From the NCBI GenBank assembly GCA_964506905.1, contig CAZDNW010000062.1, positions 1 to 12,133 on the forward strand: a stretch of DNA of 12,133 nt, in the 5' to 3' direction. Both the position numbers and the translations under genes were made by a program. Positions 1 to 4,409 of this stretch are shown here, in pieces. Position 1 is the stretch's first letter; every line of letters starts with the position of its first letter. The stretch is from JALWZX01 sp964506905 (GTDB lineage: Bacteria > Patescibacteriota > WWE3 > 2-01-FULL-39-13). The notes under the pieces are model-generated. The model saw only the letters and a list, made by a program, of their open reading frames with translations, was not told where the DNA came from and ran no database searches.

Positions 1-34
1 TACCGCGAATTGTTAGCTAATTAGGCCGATCATT

Positions 35-64
35 GCCCCCGATCATTCGGGGGCTTTTATTTTA
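35..64 (+). terminator. Intrinsic terminator
   Basis: An 8-bp perfect stem (GCCCCCGA at 35-42 with TCGGGGGC at 47-54) closes a TCAT tetraloop and is followed by a T-rich tract (55-64). It presumably ends a transcript entering from the left of the window. CCGATCATT occurs both just before and within the hairpin. Confidence 0.88.
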
Positions 65-156
65 TATTGATAGGTGAAGTTTTTCACAAACTCGGCTTCC
101 CGACCGCACTAATTCTTATATTAGAACCGCGATTCAAAAAAGCCGGGTAAAATTGT

Positions 157-202
157 TAGTGCTCGTTTAGCGCAGAGCACTATAAAATAAATGCGCTTTT
201 TT
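157..202 (+). promoter_or_regulatory. Possible H-type pseudoknot followed by a T-run, in the leader of the 43-residue gene
   Basis: TAGTGCTC (157-164) pairs perfectly with GAGCACTA (175-182). The 10-base loop contains AGCGCA (169-174), complementary to TGCGCT (192-197). This gives an H-type pseudoknot: stem 1 of 8 bp, a 4-base loop 1 (GTTT), stem 2 of 6 bp, and an A-rich 9-base loop 3 (183-191). Stem 2 ends in a T-run (197-202), so the same arms could also act as a weak terminator competing with the first hairpin. TATAAAAT at 181-188 could instead be a -10 box with the dyad as an operator. It matches no riboswitch class I recognise. The rest of 65-156 holds only small hairpins (for example 74-87 and 93-98 with 140-145). 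Confidence 0.4.
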
Positions 203-226
203 ATTGGAAAGAACGGAGAAAAGAAG

Positions 227-358
227 ATGGAAAAAAGATTAAAGAATCTTGAAAAAAAGATTTTTCGTGGTGACAAGAAAGCCTTAATGGAATATTTAAG
301 GCTTCAACGAAAGCTGTCCAACAAGGAAGTATATAAGGCAGCTTTCGTTGCAAAATAA
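227..358 (+). CDS. Small charged protein, 43 aa
   Basis: The frame opens with ATG at 227 after a purine-rich ribosome site (GGAG at 215-218) and ends at TAA 356-358, giving 43 residues. The product is very basic and likely alpha-helical (MEKRLKNLEKK, then KKALMEYLRLQRKL), with no motif I recognise. It lies directly downstream of the pseudoknot-like leader and ends 9 bases before the tRNA-like element, so one transcript probably carries both. The last 18 codons contain the two arms of a perfect 12-bp inverted repeat, so this stretch may be kept as RNA structure as well as, or instead of, protein. Function unknown. That it is translated rests on the ribosome site and a clean frame. Confidence 0.55.
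   Translation: MEKRLKNLEKKIFRGDKKALMEYLRLQRKLSNKEVYKAAFVAK
305..350. repeat. Perfect 12-bp inverted repeat just upstream of the tRNA-like RNA
   Basis: CAACGAAAGCTG (305-316) is the exact reverse complement of CAGCTTTCGTTG (339-350), with a 22-base loop. It lies in the 3' end of the 43-residue gene and is followed by A-rich sequence rather than a T-run, so it is not a terminator for + strand transcription. It may be a processing hairpin for the tRNA-like RNA that begins 18 bases later, or may stabilise the mRNA end. Confidence 0.6.
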
Positions 359-367
359 AAAAAATAA

Positions 368-446
368 GGGGCTGAATTGGTTTCGATTGTTTGTTGTGTT
401 AAATAACACAGCATACAAGACCCCGGTTCGATTCCGGGCAGCTCCA
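368..446 (+). ncRNA. Minimal tmRNA-like tRNA-like domain with no tag or pseudoknot region
   Basis: GGGGCTG (368-374) pairs over 7 bp with CAGCTCC (439-445), including a third-pair G-U (370/443), the alanine identity signal shared by tRNA-Ala and tmRNA. The discriminator is A446. The 5' segment, with GGTTTCGAT at 379-387, closely follows the tmRNA 5' consensus. A 5-bp T stem (CCCGG 422-426 with CCGGG 434-438) closes a 7-base loop, TTCGATT. Between the halves, where tmRNA has helix P2, pseudoknots and tag frame, there is only one hairpin: TTGT (387-390) with ACAA (415-418), a T-T mismatch, then TGTTGTGTT (392-400) with AACACAGCA (405-413), capped by AAAT. There is no anticodon arm and no encoded CCA (A446 is followed by CAA). 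Lengths of about 79 bases versus several hundred for ssrA make this a drastically reduced tmRNA, a tmRNA mimic, or a decayed relic. The perfect stems argue against simple decay. Confidence 0.65.
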
Positions 447-452
447 CAAATA

Positions 453-570
453 GCCGCGTTGCTCCGTGGCGGAAACGGCGGGAACAAAGTGGCGCGGCGT
501 TCCGATTTGACTGTTAAAAAAGAATCGGCCGCGCTATCCGGCCAGCTAAAATCGCTTCTTATTGATAGCG
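453..570 (+). promoter_or_regulatory. Structured leader with mutually exclusive helices
   Basis: This GC-rich stretch lies between the tRNA-like element and the gene at 611. Helix A pairs GCCGCG (453-458) with CGCGGC (493-498). Helix B pairs GCGCGG (492-497) with CCGCGC (529-534) and continues as CCGATT (502-507) with AATCGG (523-528). Helix C pairs CGCTATC (532-538) with GATAGCG (564-570). A and B share bases, as do B and C, so the RNA can be either A plus C or B alone, the logic of an attenuator or riboswitch. No T-run follows, so any control would be at translation or processing. No known RNA class recognised. Confidence 0.4.
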
Positions 571-610
571 GATAAGGGGCATCCAACGCCTGATGGGCAA
601 AGGAGTTATT

Positions 611-901
611 ATGAGCAACTTTATTAAGGGAATAAAATCCCCGAAACCCTATGAATTTTTATTGATAGCAGGGGGGTGGGAAACCTATGAAATCTTGTGG
701 GTTTCAGGGCCTCGCGCCGGTCGCAAGGAAGATATCCCTTACGGGGAATTTCCGGGCGACTCGTGGGTACACGAGCCCTACTCCGTGCGAGAAATTCCGT
801 CAGAAAAGCTGATGCGCCGAATCCGGGAGCACCTGCATCACGCAGATCCCTGTGCGCTTGCGGATTATTTTACTATATACAAAAAATGGGGTGGAAAATG
901 A
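611..901 (+). CDS. Hypothetical protein, 96 aa
   Basis: I start this gene at ATG 611 because AAAGGAG (599-605) lies 5 bases upstream. An in-frame ATG at 593 has no ribosome site and overlaps that Shine-Dalgarno. The product begins MSNFIKGIKSPKPYEFLL and is a small, soluble, mixed-charge protein with an aromatic glycine-rich stretch (AGGWETYEILWVSG) and a C-terminal helix rich in Arg and His (MRRIREHLHHAD). No signal peptide, membrane segment or recognised family. It is the first of five tightly coupled genes (611-1599), whose stop/start overlaps indicate one operon. Its higher GC content than genes further right suggests a different origin for this block. Confidence 0.72.
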   Translation: MSNFIKGIKSPKPYEFLLIAGGWETYEILWVSGPRAGRKEDIPYGEFPGDSWVHEPYSVREIPSEKLMRRIREHLHHADPCALADYFTIYKKWGGK

Positions 902-1062
902 GAGCAACAAACAATAGCAAAACAATGAAGCGGATAGCCGACAACAAATATAGTCGGCGACACGCCAAACGCGGTAGCCTTAAATCCCTGAAAAGGTTGG
1001 TAAAAAAGGCTATCCGCCGGGAAGGTAAGAAAATTATTATAAAAGAATTGAAGGAGGTGTAA
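898..1062 (+). CDS. Small highly basic protein, 54 aa
   Basis: ATG 898 overlaps the previous TGA (ATGA), so translation is probably coupled. The 54-residue product is strongly basic throughout (for example KYSRRHAKRG, KSLKRLVKKAIRREGKK) with almost no acidic residues until its end, consistent with nucleic-acid or ribosome binding. I recognise no family. The frame is also open upstream to 697, but that part lies in another frame of the preceding gene and has no ribosome site. A strong Shine-Dalgarno for the next gene (AAGGAGGTG) is embedded in its last codons. Confidence 0.65.
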   Translation: MRATNNSKTMKRIADNKYSRRHAKRGSLKSLKRLVKKAIRREGKKIIIKELKEV

Positions 1063-1235
1063 TGACTGTTTACATAGTGGTTATTACCGATGGAGATGAA
1101 AGTTGGGTTGACTATGTGTATGATACGCAAGATAAAGCCGAAGGGCGTATCGAGGCACTGAAAAAACTCGATGAATCCATTGGGTATTATAATGGATTGT
1201 TTGAATATCAAATTATAAAAAAGGAGGTATTCTAA
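1062..1235 (+). CDS. Small protein, 57 aa
   Basis: ATG 1062 overlaps the preceding TAA by one base, 4 bases after AAGGAGGTG. The product begins MTVYIVVITDGDESWVDYVY and continues with a helix (DKAEGRIEALKKLDE). A beta hairpin followed by a short amphipathic helix is a common layout in small phage proteins of the type M-x-V-Y-V-V, where a strand ends and an acidic D-K-A-E helix begins. I cannot name a Pfam family with certainty. The next gene opens with a similar M-x-x-Y-V-V strand, so the two may be distant paralogues. Function unknown. Confidence 0.68.
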   Translation: MTVYIVVITDGDESWVDYVYDTQDKAEGRIEALKKLDESIGYYNGLFEYQIIKKEVF

Positions 1236-1384
1236 TGGAAATCTATGTAGTATTAAAAATCTTTCCATACGACGGCTTTGTGGACGTCGTATTGGTAACA
1301 ACGGATGCCGGAACCGCCTATTCTTACGATGGTGGCGGGGATGGTTGGCATTATGAAGTAGTTAGAAGGAGGCTTGAACAATGA
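1235..1384 (+). CDS. Small protein, 49 aa
   Basis: ATG 1235 overlaps the TAA of the preceding gene, with AAGGAGG at 1221-1227 giving ideal spacing. The product (MEIYVVLKIFPYDGFVDVVL start) is strand-rich, then has a glycine/aspartate turn (YDGGGDGWHY) and ends RRRLEQ. It resembles the preceding 57-residue product at the N terminus (strand followed by D-A-G/D-K-A), suggesting duplication and divergence. The stop overlaps the start of the next gene (ATGA at 1381-1384). No recognised family. Confidence 0.66.
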   Translation: MEIYVVLKIFPYDGFVDVVLVTTDAGTAYSYDGGGDGWHYEVVRRRLEQ

Positions 1385-1599
1385 AACAATTCAAAGAAGA
1401 AAAAATCAAAACCGATATTTTAGATATGATGACGCCCGATCAAAGAGATCAATACTCTTATGATTGGATTCAGTTATCCGAAGACCATAAAAGATTGTTT
1501 GGCTGGTTAAAGCCGAACAGTTCTTTTAACGATCCGGTCATTTCCAAACGCAATAGCGCTGCGTTCGATCGTTATTGTGTGTTTCGGATGCTTTATTGA
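1381..1599 (+). CDS. Hypothetical protein, 72 aa
   Basis: Start ATG 1381 overlaps the preceding TGA and follows AGAAGGAGG (about 1365-1373). The product starts MKQFKEEKIKTDILDMMTPD, is largely helical and charged at the front and more aromatic at the back (YDWIQLSEDHKRLFGWLKP), with no known motif. It is the last gene of the 611-1599 cluster. A 289-base non-coding stretch with terminators follows, so this is probably the 3' end of an operon. Confidence 0.68.
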   Translation: MKQFKEEKIKTDILDMMTPDQRDQYSYDWIQLSEDHKRLFGWLKPNSSFNDPVISKRNSAAFDRYCVFRMLY

Positions 1600-1620
1600 G
1601 CAGCCGTGCGGTTATGCTTC

Positions 1621-1672
1621 CGTTCAAAAAGCAGACATATTTTGTTTAACGCAGGCGTTTTGAACGTCTGCG
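1621..1672 (+). repeat. Nested and swapped inverted repeats (hairpin)
   Basis: CGCAGGCGTT (1650-1659) and AACGTCTGCG (1663-1672) form a 10-bp hairpin with one G-U pair and a 3-base loop. Parts of the second arm also pair elsewhere: CGTTCAAAA (1621-1629) with TTTTGAACG (1658-1666), and GCAGAC (1631-1636) with GTCTGC (1666-1671). The three cannot all form together. No T-run follows, so this is not a standard terminator. GTTTAAC at 1644-1650 resembles an attC left core but no matching right core was found. Confidence 0.45.
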
Positions 1673-1715
1673 AATAGGTGCCATTGCACTGGTCAAGTTG
1701 ATAGATCATAGCAAG

Positions 1716-1768
1716 GGCACACTGGTTATAGCTTAAAAAAATAGCTTTAAACCGGTGTGCCTTTTTTT
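1716..1768 (+). terminator. Intrinsic terminator, first of a tandem pair
   Basis: GGCACACTGGTT (1716-1727) pairs with AACCGGTGTGCC (1750-1761) over 12 bp with one G-U pair. A 22-base loop contains ATAGCTT twice. The stem is followed by seven T (1762-1768). It probably ends the operon at 611-1599. Confidence 0.88.
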
Positions 1769-1790
1769 GTGTCCAGTTAGATCACAGCAA

Positions 1791-1857
1791 AGGCGCGTTT
1801 CATAAAATGGTTTGGCTATTAATAATAGTCGGCTGATTTATGGGACGCGCCTTTTTT
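1791..1857 (+). terminator. Intrinsic terminator, second of a tandem pair
   Basis: Bases 1791-1806 pair with 1837-1852 over 16 positions including two G-U pairs (outer AGGCGCGT with ACGCGCCT). The loop holds an inner dyad (CTATT, AATAG), and a T-run ends it (1852-1857). It lies only 31 bases before the next start codon, so the gene at 1889 needs a promoter inside this region, or regulated readthrough. Confidence 0.87.
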
Positions 1858-1888
1858 ATTGTTCAAAAAAAACATAGGAGAACTGAAG

Positions 1889-2173
1889 ATGAACAAAGAA
1901 ACAATAATGATTCTGGCGTCATTAAAAGACGAAGATGTAAAAACAATGCTATATTACATAGCAGCGAACTACCCTGATATTTTTATTAAAAGCCATCGTT
2001 TTCTTAAAAACATACCGGTTTACAATTATATTACCGGTCGTTCTTATGCAAACAAAGTCGAGGCGGTAAAGGATGTGAAGAGAGAGTTTAATTTGGGGCT
2101 AAAGGAGGCGAAAGATGTGGTTGATTCCTATGAAGCCGAATTTGGCGTTATGTTTTCAAAAGTAAAATTATAA
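1889..2173 (+). CDS. Protein with ribosomal bL12 (L7/L12) C-terminal-like motif, 94 aa
   Basis: ATG 1889 follows AGGAG (1876-1880); an in-frame ATG at 1859 lies in the terminator T-run and is unlikely. Residues 1-50 form an unrecognised, mostly helical region. Residues 56-82 (KVEAVKDVKREF, NLGLKEAKDVV) match the helix-turn-helix signature of the bL12 C-terminal domain (KxxVIKxVRxxTGLGLKEAKDLV), the ribosomal stalk surface that recruits translation GTPases. The flexible hinge and N-terminal dimerisation domain of true bL12 are absent, so this is a domain borrower, not a full ribosomal protein. Viral genes for bL12 or its C-terminal domain are known. A role binding translation factors or replacing a stalk contact is inference. 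The gene sits right after two terminators and about 15 bases before a promoter-bearing repeat. Confidence 0.72.
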   Translation: MNKETIMILASLKDEDVKTMLYYIAANYPDIFIKSHRFLKNIPVYNYITGRSYANKVEAVKDVKREFNLGLKEAKDVVDSYEAEFGVMFSKVKL

Positions 2174-2174
2174 A

Positions 2175-2229
2175 ATGAATCCGCATCTTGAAAAAGTCAG
2201 CTAAAATTAGTAATATTAAAAAATGGAGA
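2175..2229 (+). repeat. Leader repeat, copy 1 (about 50 bases)
   Basis: ATGAATC followed by a conserved stretch through ATTAGTAATAT and an A-run is shared with 5574-5626. The two copies keep the same spacing, and each carries a promoter ahead of a short gene. Confidence 0.75.
2188..2216 (+). promoter_or_regulatory. Sigma70-type promoter in repeat copy 1
   Basis: -35 TTGAAA (2188-2193), a 17-base spacer, and -10 TAATAT (2211-2216). Transcription would begin near 2223, just before the ribosome site of the gene at 2236, giving a very short leader. Conservation of both boxes and spacing with the copy at 5586-5614 strengthens the call. Confidence 0.72.
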
Positions 2230-2235
2230 ATTAAA

Positions 2236-2454
2236 ATGTATTATGAATTTAAAATCTATGAAATTGTTCGGTCAAATATTGACGATATTATGGTCGGCAA
2301 ACTTTTGATTGATGCCCCAGATGAAATTTTGATCGACGACGAACCTTATTTTGATTCGTGGACAGATGATGTCAAAGAATATCAGTATTTAAAAGAAAAC
2401 GATCACAACGTTGTATTGGTAAAACACAAAACAACGTTTACATTTCAACCTTAA
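2236..2454 (+). CDS. Hypothetical protein, 72 aa
   Basis: I start at ATG 2236, which has GGAGA (2225-2229) six bases upstream. An in-frame ATG at 2188 overlaps the promoter -35 box and is rejected. The acidic product (MYYEFKIYEIVRSNIDDIMV start, then LLIDAPDEILIDDEPYFDSW) is strand-rich with many Asp, Glu and Tyr and no recognised motif. It is the first gene of the transcript from the 2188-2216 promoter. Its stop overlaps the next start by one base (TAATG), so the pair is probably translationally coupled. Confidence 0.68.
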   Translation: MYYEFKIYEIVRSNIDDIMVGKLLIDAPDEILIDDEPYFDSWTDDVKEYQYLKENDHNVVLVKHKTTFTFQP

Positions 2455-2891
2455 TGGGATGCAATATGTTTTACTCAAGATTTTTGAATAGCGGAGTACC
2501 GCCGTATTCGAAAAAACCGCCTCGGGATGATTTGTATTGGTCATCGGTTGTGGTTGATTATAGTGTTGAACCAATGGCTGTAACTGGATATGTATTGGTA
2601 GATAATTTTGGCGGTCGATTTGATATGATTGGTTACTATCCGATCGAGAAGGGCGAAAACGAATCTGATAGCACTTGTTTTCACACTGTGAAGGTGGCGT
2701 CTGGAAGGGTATCATCTGAAGATATTTCCGACAAATTGATGGTTTTTGTAAATAAGGCCGATGCGGAGTATGTAAAGAAAATTACCTTTGCGTCGAAGAT
2801 AATTCCGGTGGAGATTGTGGGCGGTGTAAGAATTGCCGGTACAATATTTGATCGACCGGTAGTTTTGACCGATAAAATTGTTGTTGTTTAA
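2454..2891 (+). CDS. Hypothetical protein, 145 aa
   Basis: The frame begins with ATG 2454, overlapping the previous TAA; ATG 2466 (preceded by GGGAT) is an alternative and would remove four residues. Neither has a strong Shine-Dalgarno, which suggests coupling to the gene before. The product has an N-terminal loop with several Pro (PPYSKKPPRDD), then alternating strands with Gly and Val, and ends in a run of hydrophobic strands (KIIPVEIVGGVRIAGTIF). No signal peptide or transmembrane helix is apparent and I recognise no family. An A-rich gap with a promoter candidate follows. Confidence 0.7.
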   Translation: MGCNMFYSRFLNSGVPPYSKKPPRDDLYWSSVVVDYSVEPMAVTGYVLVDNFGGRFDMIGYYPIEKGENESDSTCFHTVKVASGRVSSEDISDKLMVFVNKADAEYVKKITFASKIIPVEIVGGVRIAGTIFDRPVVLTDKIVVV

Positions 2892-2898
2892 AAAAAAC

Positions 2899-2927
2899 TT
2901 GCGTTTGCACAAAATAAATAATATATT
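2899..2927 (+). promoter_or_regulatory. Candidate sigma70-type promoter
   Basis: TTGCGT (2899-2904), a 17-base spacer, and TATATT (2922-2927), just ahead of the strong ribosome site of the gene at 2947. The TAATAT at 2919-2924 is at the less favourable spacing of 14. The surrounding AT-richness makes chance matches likely. Confidence 0.4.
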
Positions 2928-2946
2928 TTAAAAAAAGGAGGAAATT

Positions 2947-3414
2947 ATGAAAATCTTATTAATCCCTGAACATCAAAGAAGTCAAGAAGAATGGGCGAGT
3001 CTTTTACCTGCTAATCTTATTTTAGATTTCTTGGATTATCCCGGCGACATTCCTGTTGTTGGATTACCGGAAGTTAAGGGCATTCTTGATGAGAATGGCG
3101 TTGAATATTTTGAGCTTGAAAAGAATGCTCTTGACTATGTGGGTGTGTTTGGCGAATGGTTCGTCGATCTTGACACCGGTTTTATTTATGATCATCTTGA
3201 CAGGAATCAGATTTGGATTTCTGCGGGTAAGAATTATAAAGGCCAGCAAAACATTTATTTTCAGATATTGGATGATGCCGGAATTGAGAAGTACGCACCG
3301 GCGCGTAATGACAGGGAATTTTGGGCCGGAGATGTAATTGATCTTGGTGTGTTAGTGCATTTGAAAGATGGTCGTGTTTTACGTGTTGATGCTAATGAAA
3401 CGGCTATTGAATAG
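2947..3414 (+). CDS. Hypothetical protein, 155 aa
   Basis: ATG 2947 follows AAAAGGAGG (2934-2942), a near-perfect Shine-Dalgarno, suggesting strong expression. The acidic soluble product starts MKILLIPEHQRSQEEWASLL and has two rough halves: an N-terminal part with a Pro/Gly-rich turn (DYPGDIPVVGLPEVKG) and a C-terminal part of alternating strands and Asp turns (VGVFGEWFVDLDTGFIYDHL). No cysteines, membrane segments or known catalytic motif. Its TAG stop lies 40 bases before the Thg1-like gene, in the same direction, so the two are probably co-transcribed. Function unknown. Confidence 0.72.
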   Translation: MKILLIPEHQRSQEEWASLLPANLILDFLDYPGDIPVVGLPEVKGILDENGVEYFELEKNALDYVGVFGEWFVDLDTGFIYDHLDRNQIWISAGKNYKGQQNIYFQILDDAGIEKYAPARNDREFWAGDVIDLGVLVHLKDGRVLRVDANETAIE

Positions 3415-3454
3415 TCTGTCCATTAAACTCAATAAAGAAAAAGAAAGGGAAATA

Positions 3455-4156
3455 ATGGATTTAAGTGATCGGATGAAAGGCTATGAGAAAACCTTTTGCT
3501 ATAATTTGTTACGCAGTTTACCAGTTGTCATTCGTGTAGACGGACAACATTTTCACACATACGCACGAAGATTCAAACGTCCGTTTGACCAAAATCTAAT
3601 CAACACTATGGTTGATTCTGCTGTGCATGTTGCAAAACATATGCAGGGATTTAAAGTAGGCTACATACAAAGTGATGAAGCTACCTTTATTATTACAGAT
3701 TATAACACAATTAATACGCAAGGCTGGTTCAACTACCGTCTTGATAAAATAATTTCCACAAGCGCAGCGTTAATGACATCAATTTTTAATAAGCTAATAA
3801 TTGAACGTTTTCCCGACGTAACTTCATTGGCTACATTTGATGCACGCGCATTTAATGTACCAAAAAATGAAGTGGTTAATGTTTTATTATGGAGAGCGCT
3901 TGATTGGAAACGTAATAGTGTACAAATGTACTCAGGAGCATTCTTCTCGAATAAAGAGCTTCATAAAAAGAATGCCCGGGATATGCACGAAATGTTGCAT
4001 TCAATAGGTAAAAACTGGGCAACTGATTTAACCGATCAATTAAAAAACGGTACATTTTTGGTAAAAGACGGACGTGACATTAAATTATTATATAATGTAC
4101 AACCGACTTACAAAGAAATTCTGGACATTCTGCCATCTTTGCTAAAAGGAGATTAA
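3455..4156 (+). CDS. Thg1-like protein (tRNA 3'-5' polymerase family), 233 aa
   Basis: Start ATG 3455 has AGGG (3446-3449) five bases upstream; the in-frame ATG at 3368 lies inside the previous gene. Thg1-family enzymes add nucleotides to the 5' end of tRNA in the 3'-5' direction. Eukaryotic Thg1 adds G-1 to tRNA-His, while bacterial, archaeal and viral Thg1-like proteins (TLPs) usually repair truncated tRNA 5' ends by templated addition. Visible motifs: RVDGQHFHTYAR (27-38) carries the first metal ligand Asp29; IQSDEATF (71-78) carries Asp74 and Glu75, the second metal-binding pair (human Asp76/Glu77); FDARAFNVP and LWRALDWKRNSVQ match the family's FDGR...P and WR..D...N segments. Length is normal and no key metal ligand is missing, so I expect an active enzyme. 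The histidine-specific HINNLYN segment is replaced, favouring a TLP repair role over tRNA-His maturation. A TLP could repair tRNAs cut by host defence nucleases; this is inference. Confidence 0.92.
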   Translation: MDLSDRMKGYEKTFCYNLLRSLPVVIRVDGQHFHTYARRFKRPFDQNLINTMVDSAVHVAKHMQGFKVGYIQSDEATFIITDYNTINTQGWFNYRLDKIISTSAALMTSIFNKLIIERFPDVTSLATFDARAFNVPKNEVVNVLLWRALDWKRNSVQMYSGAFFSNKELHKKNARDMHEMLHSIGKNWATDLTDQLKNGTFLVKDGRDIKLLYNVQPTYKEILDILPSLLKGD

Positions 4157-4158
4157 AA

Positions 4159-4209
4159 ATGCTAAAACTCACTTTTAAAGAAACGGTCTTAGGGGGGGTG
4201 TGGACTTAA
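4159..4209 (+). CDS. Possible 16-aa leader peptide, or 5' part of a frameshifted gene
   Basis: ATG 4159 has a good ribosome site (AAAGGAG, 4145-4151) overlapping the end of the Thg1-like gene. It encodes MLKLTFKETVLGGVWT then stops at TAA 4207-4209. The frame runs through a seven-G tract (4192-4198) and overlaps the next frame from 4200. The good start, extremely short product and homopolymer suggest a gene whose two parts are joined by -1 slippage at the G-run, or a one-base sequencing or natural indel; a true micro-peptide is also possible. Confidence 0.4.
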   Translation: MLKLTFKETVLGGVWT

Positions 4210-4409
4210 AACATCGTAGAAGTGAATTTTTAAAAACAAAAATAAAAGATACTCCGATGAATTGGCATATTTGGAAAAGGGGATATGGTGCTGGGTTGAG
4301 TAAAATTAATGTTGTTATGGATATTATTAAAAATGGCAAACATCCAAATTTATGTACAATTGAGGAATATAGAAATTGGTTAATAAAAAAAGTGGAGAAT
4401 GCATTATGA
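4200..4409 (+). CDS. Hypothetical protein, about 69 aa (start uncertain)
   Basis: The open frame runs from GTG 4200 to TGA 4407-4409, but GTG sits one base after the seven-G tract, too close for a normal Shine-Dalgarno. A likely reading is that its real start is ATG 4159, joined by a -1 shift in the G-run, giving about 83 residues. ATG 4257 is another internal option with no ribosome site. The product is basic and helical (KHRRSEFLKTKIKD, then MNWHIWKRGYGAGLSKINVV and IEEYRNWLIKKVENAL). I recognise no family. Its stop overlaps the next gene's start (ATGA). Confidence 0.6.
   Translation: MDLKHRRSEFLKTKIKDTPMNWHIWKRGYGAGLSKINVVMDIIKNGKHPNLCTIEEYRNWLIKKVENAL

Larger units (their letters stand above)
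1694..1857 (+). other. Non-coding stretch with two tandem motif-plus-terminator units
   Basis: Between the gene ending at 1599 and the start at 1889 I see no credible coding frame. Two related units follow each other. Each begins with a common motif, AGATCATAGCAAGGGC (1703-1718) and AGATCACAGCAAAGGC (1779-1794), leading straight into a long terminator hairpin. This could be two small RNAs of about 75-85 bases each, or a duplicated terminator with attached protein- or antiterminator-recognition sites. No obvious promoter precedes either unit. Confidence 0.45.

Noticed and set aside
1..16. attC right core (GTTAGCT) at the left edge
   Set aside because: Its left half is outside the window and the core fits poorly, so it cannot be supported.
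368..446. A normal tRNA-Ala
   Set aside because: No anticodon arm is present and the 5' segment follows tmRNA, not tRNA, so an ordinary tRNA is excluded.
348..575. Open frame across the tRNA-like RNA and leader
   Set aside because: It overlaps a well-supported RNA structure, has no ribosome site, and encodes a skewed Arg/Ala-rich sequence.
697..897. N-terminal extension of the basic 54-residue protein
   Set aside because: It lies inside another gene in a different frame with no ribosome site.
873..1301. 142-residue open frame on the - strand
   Set aside because: It is antisense to four + strand genes that have good ribosome sites and coupled starts, and lacks its own.
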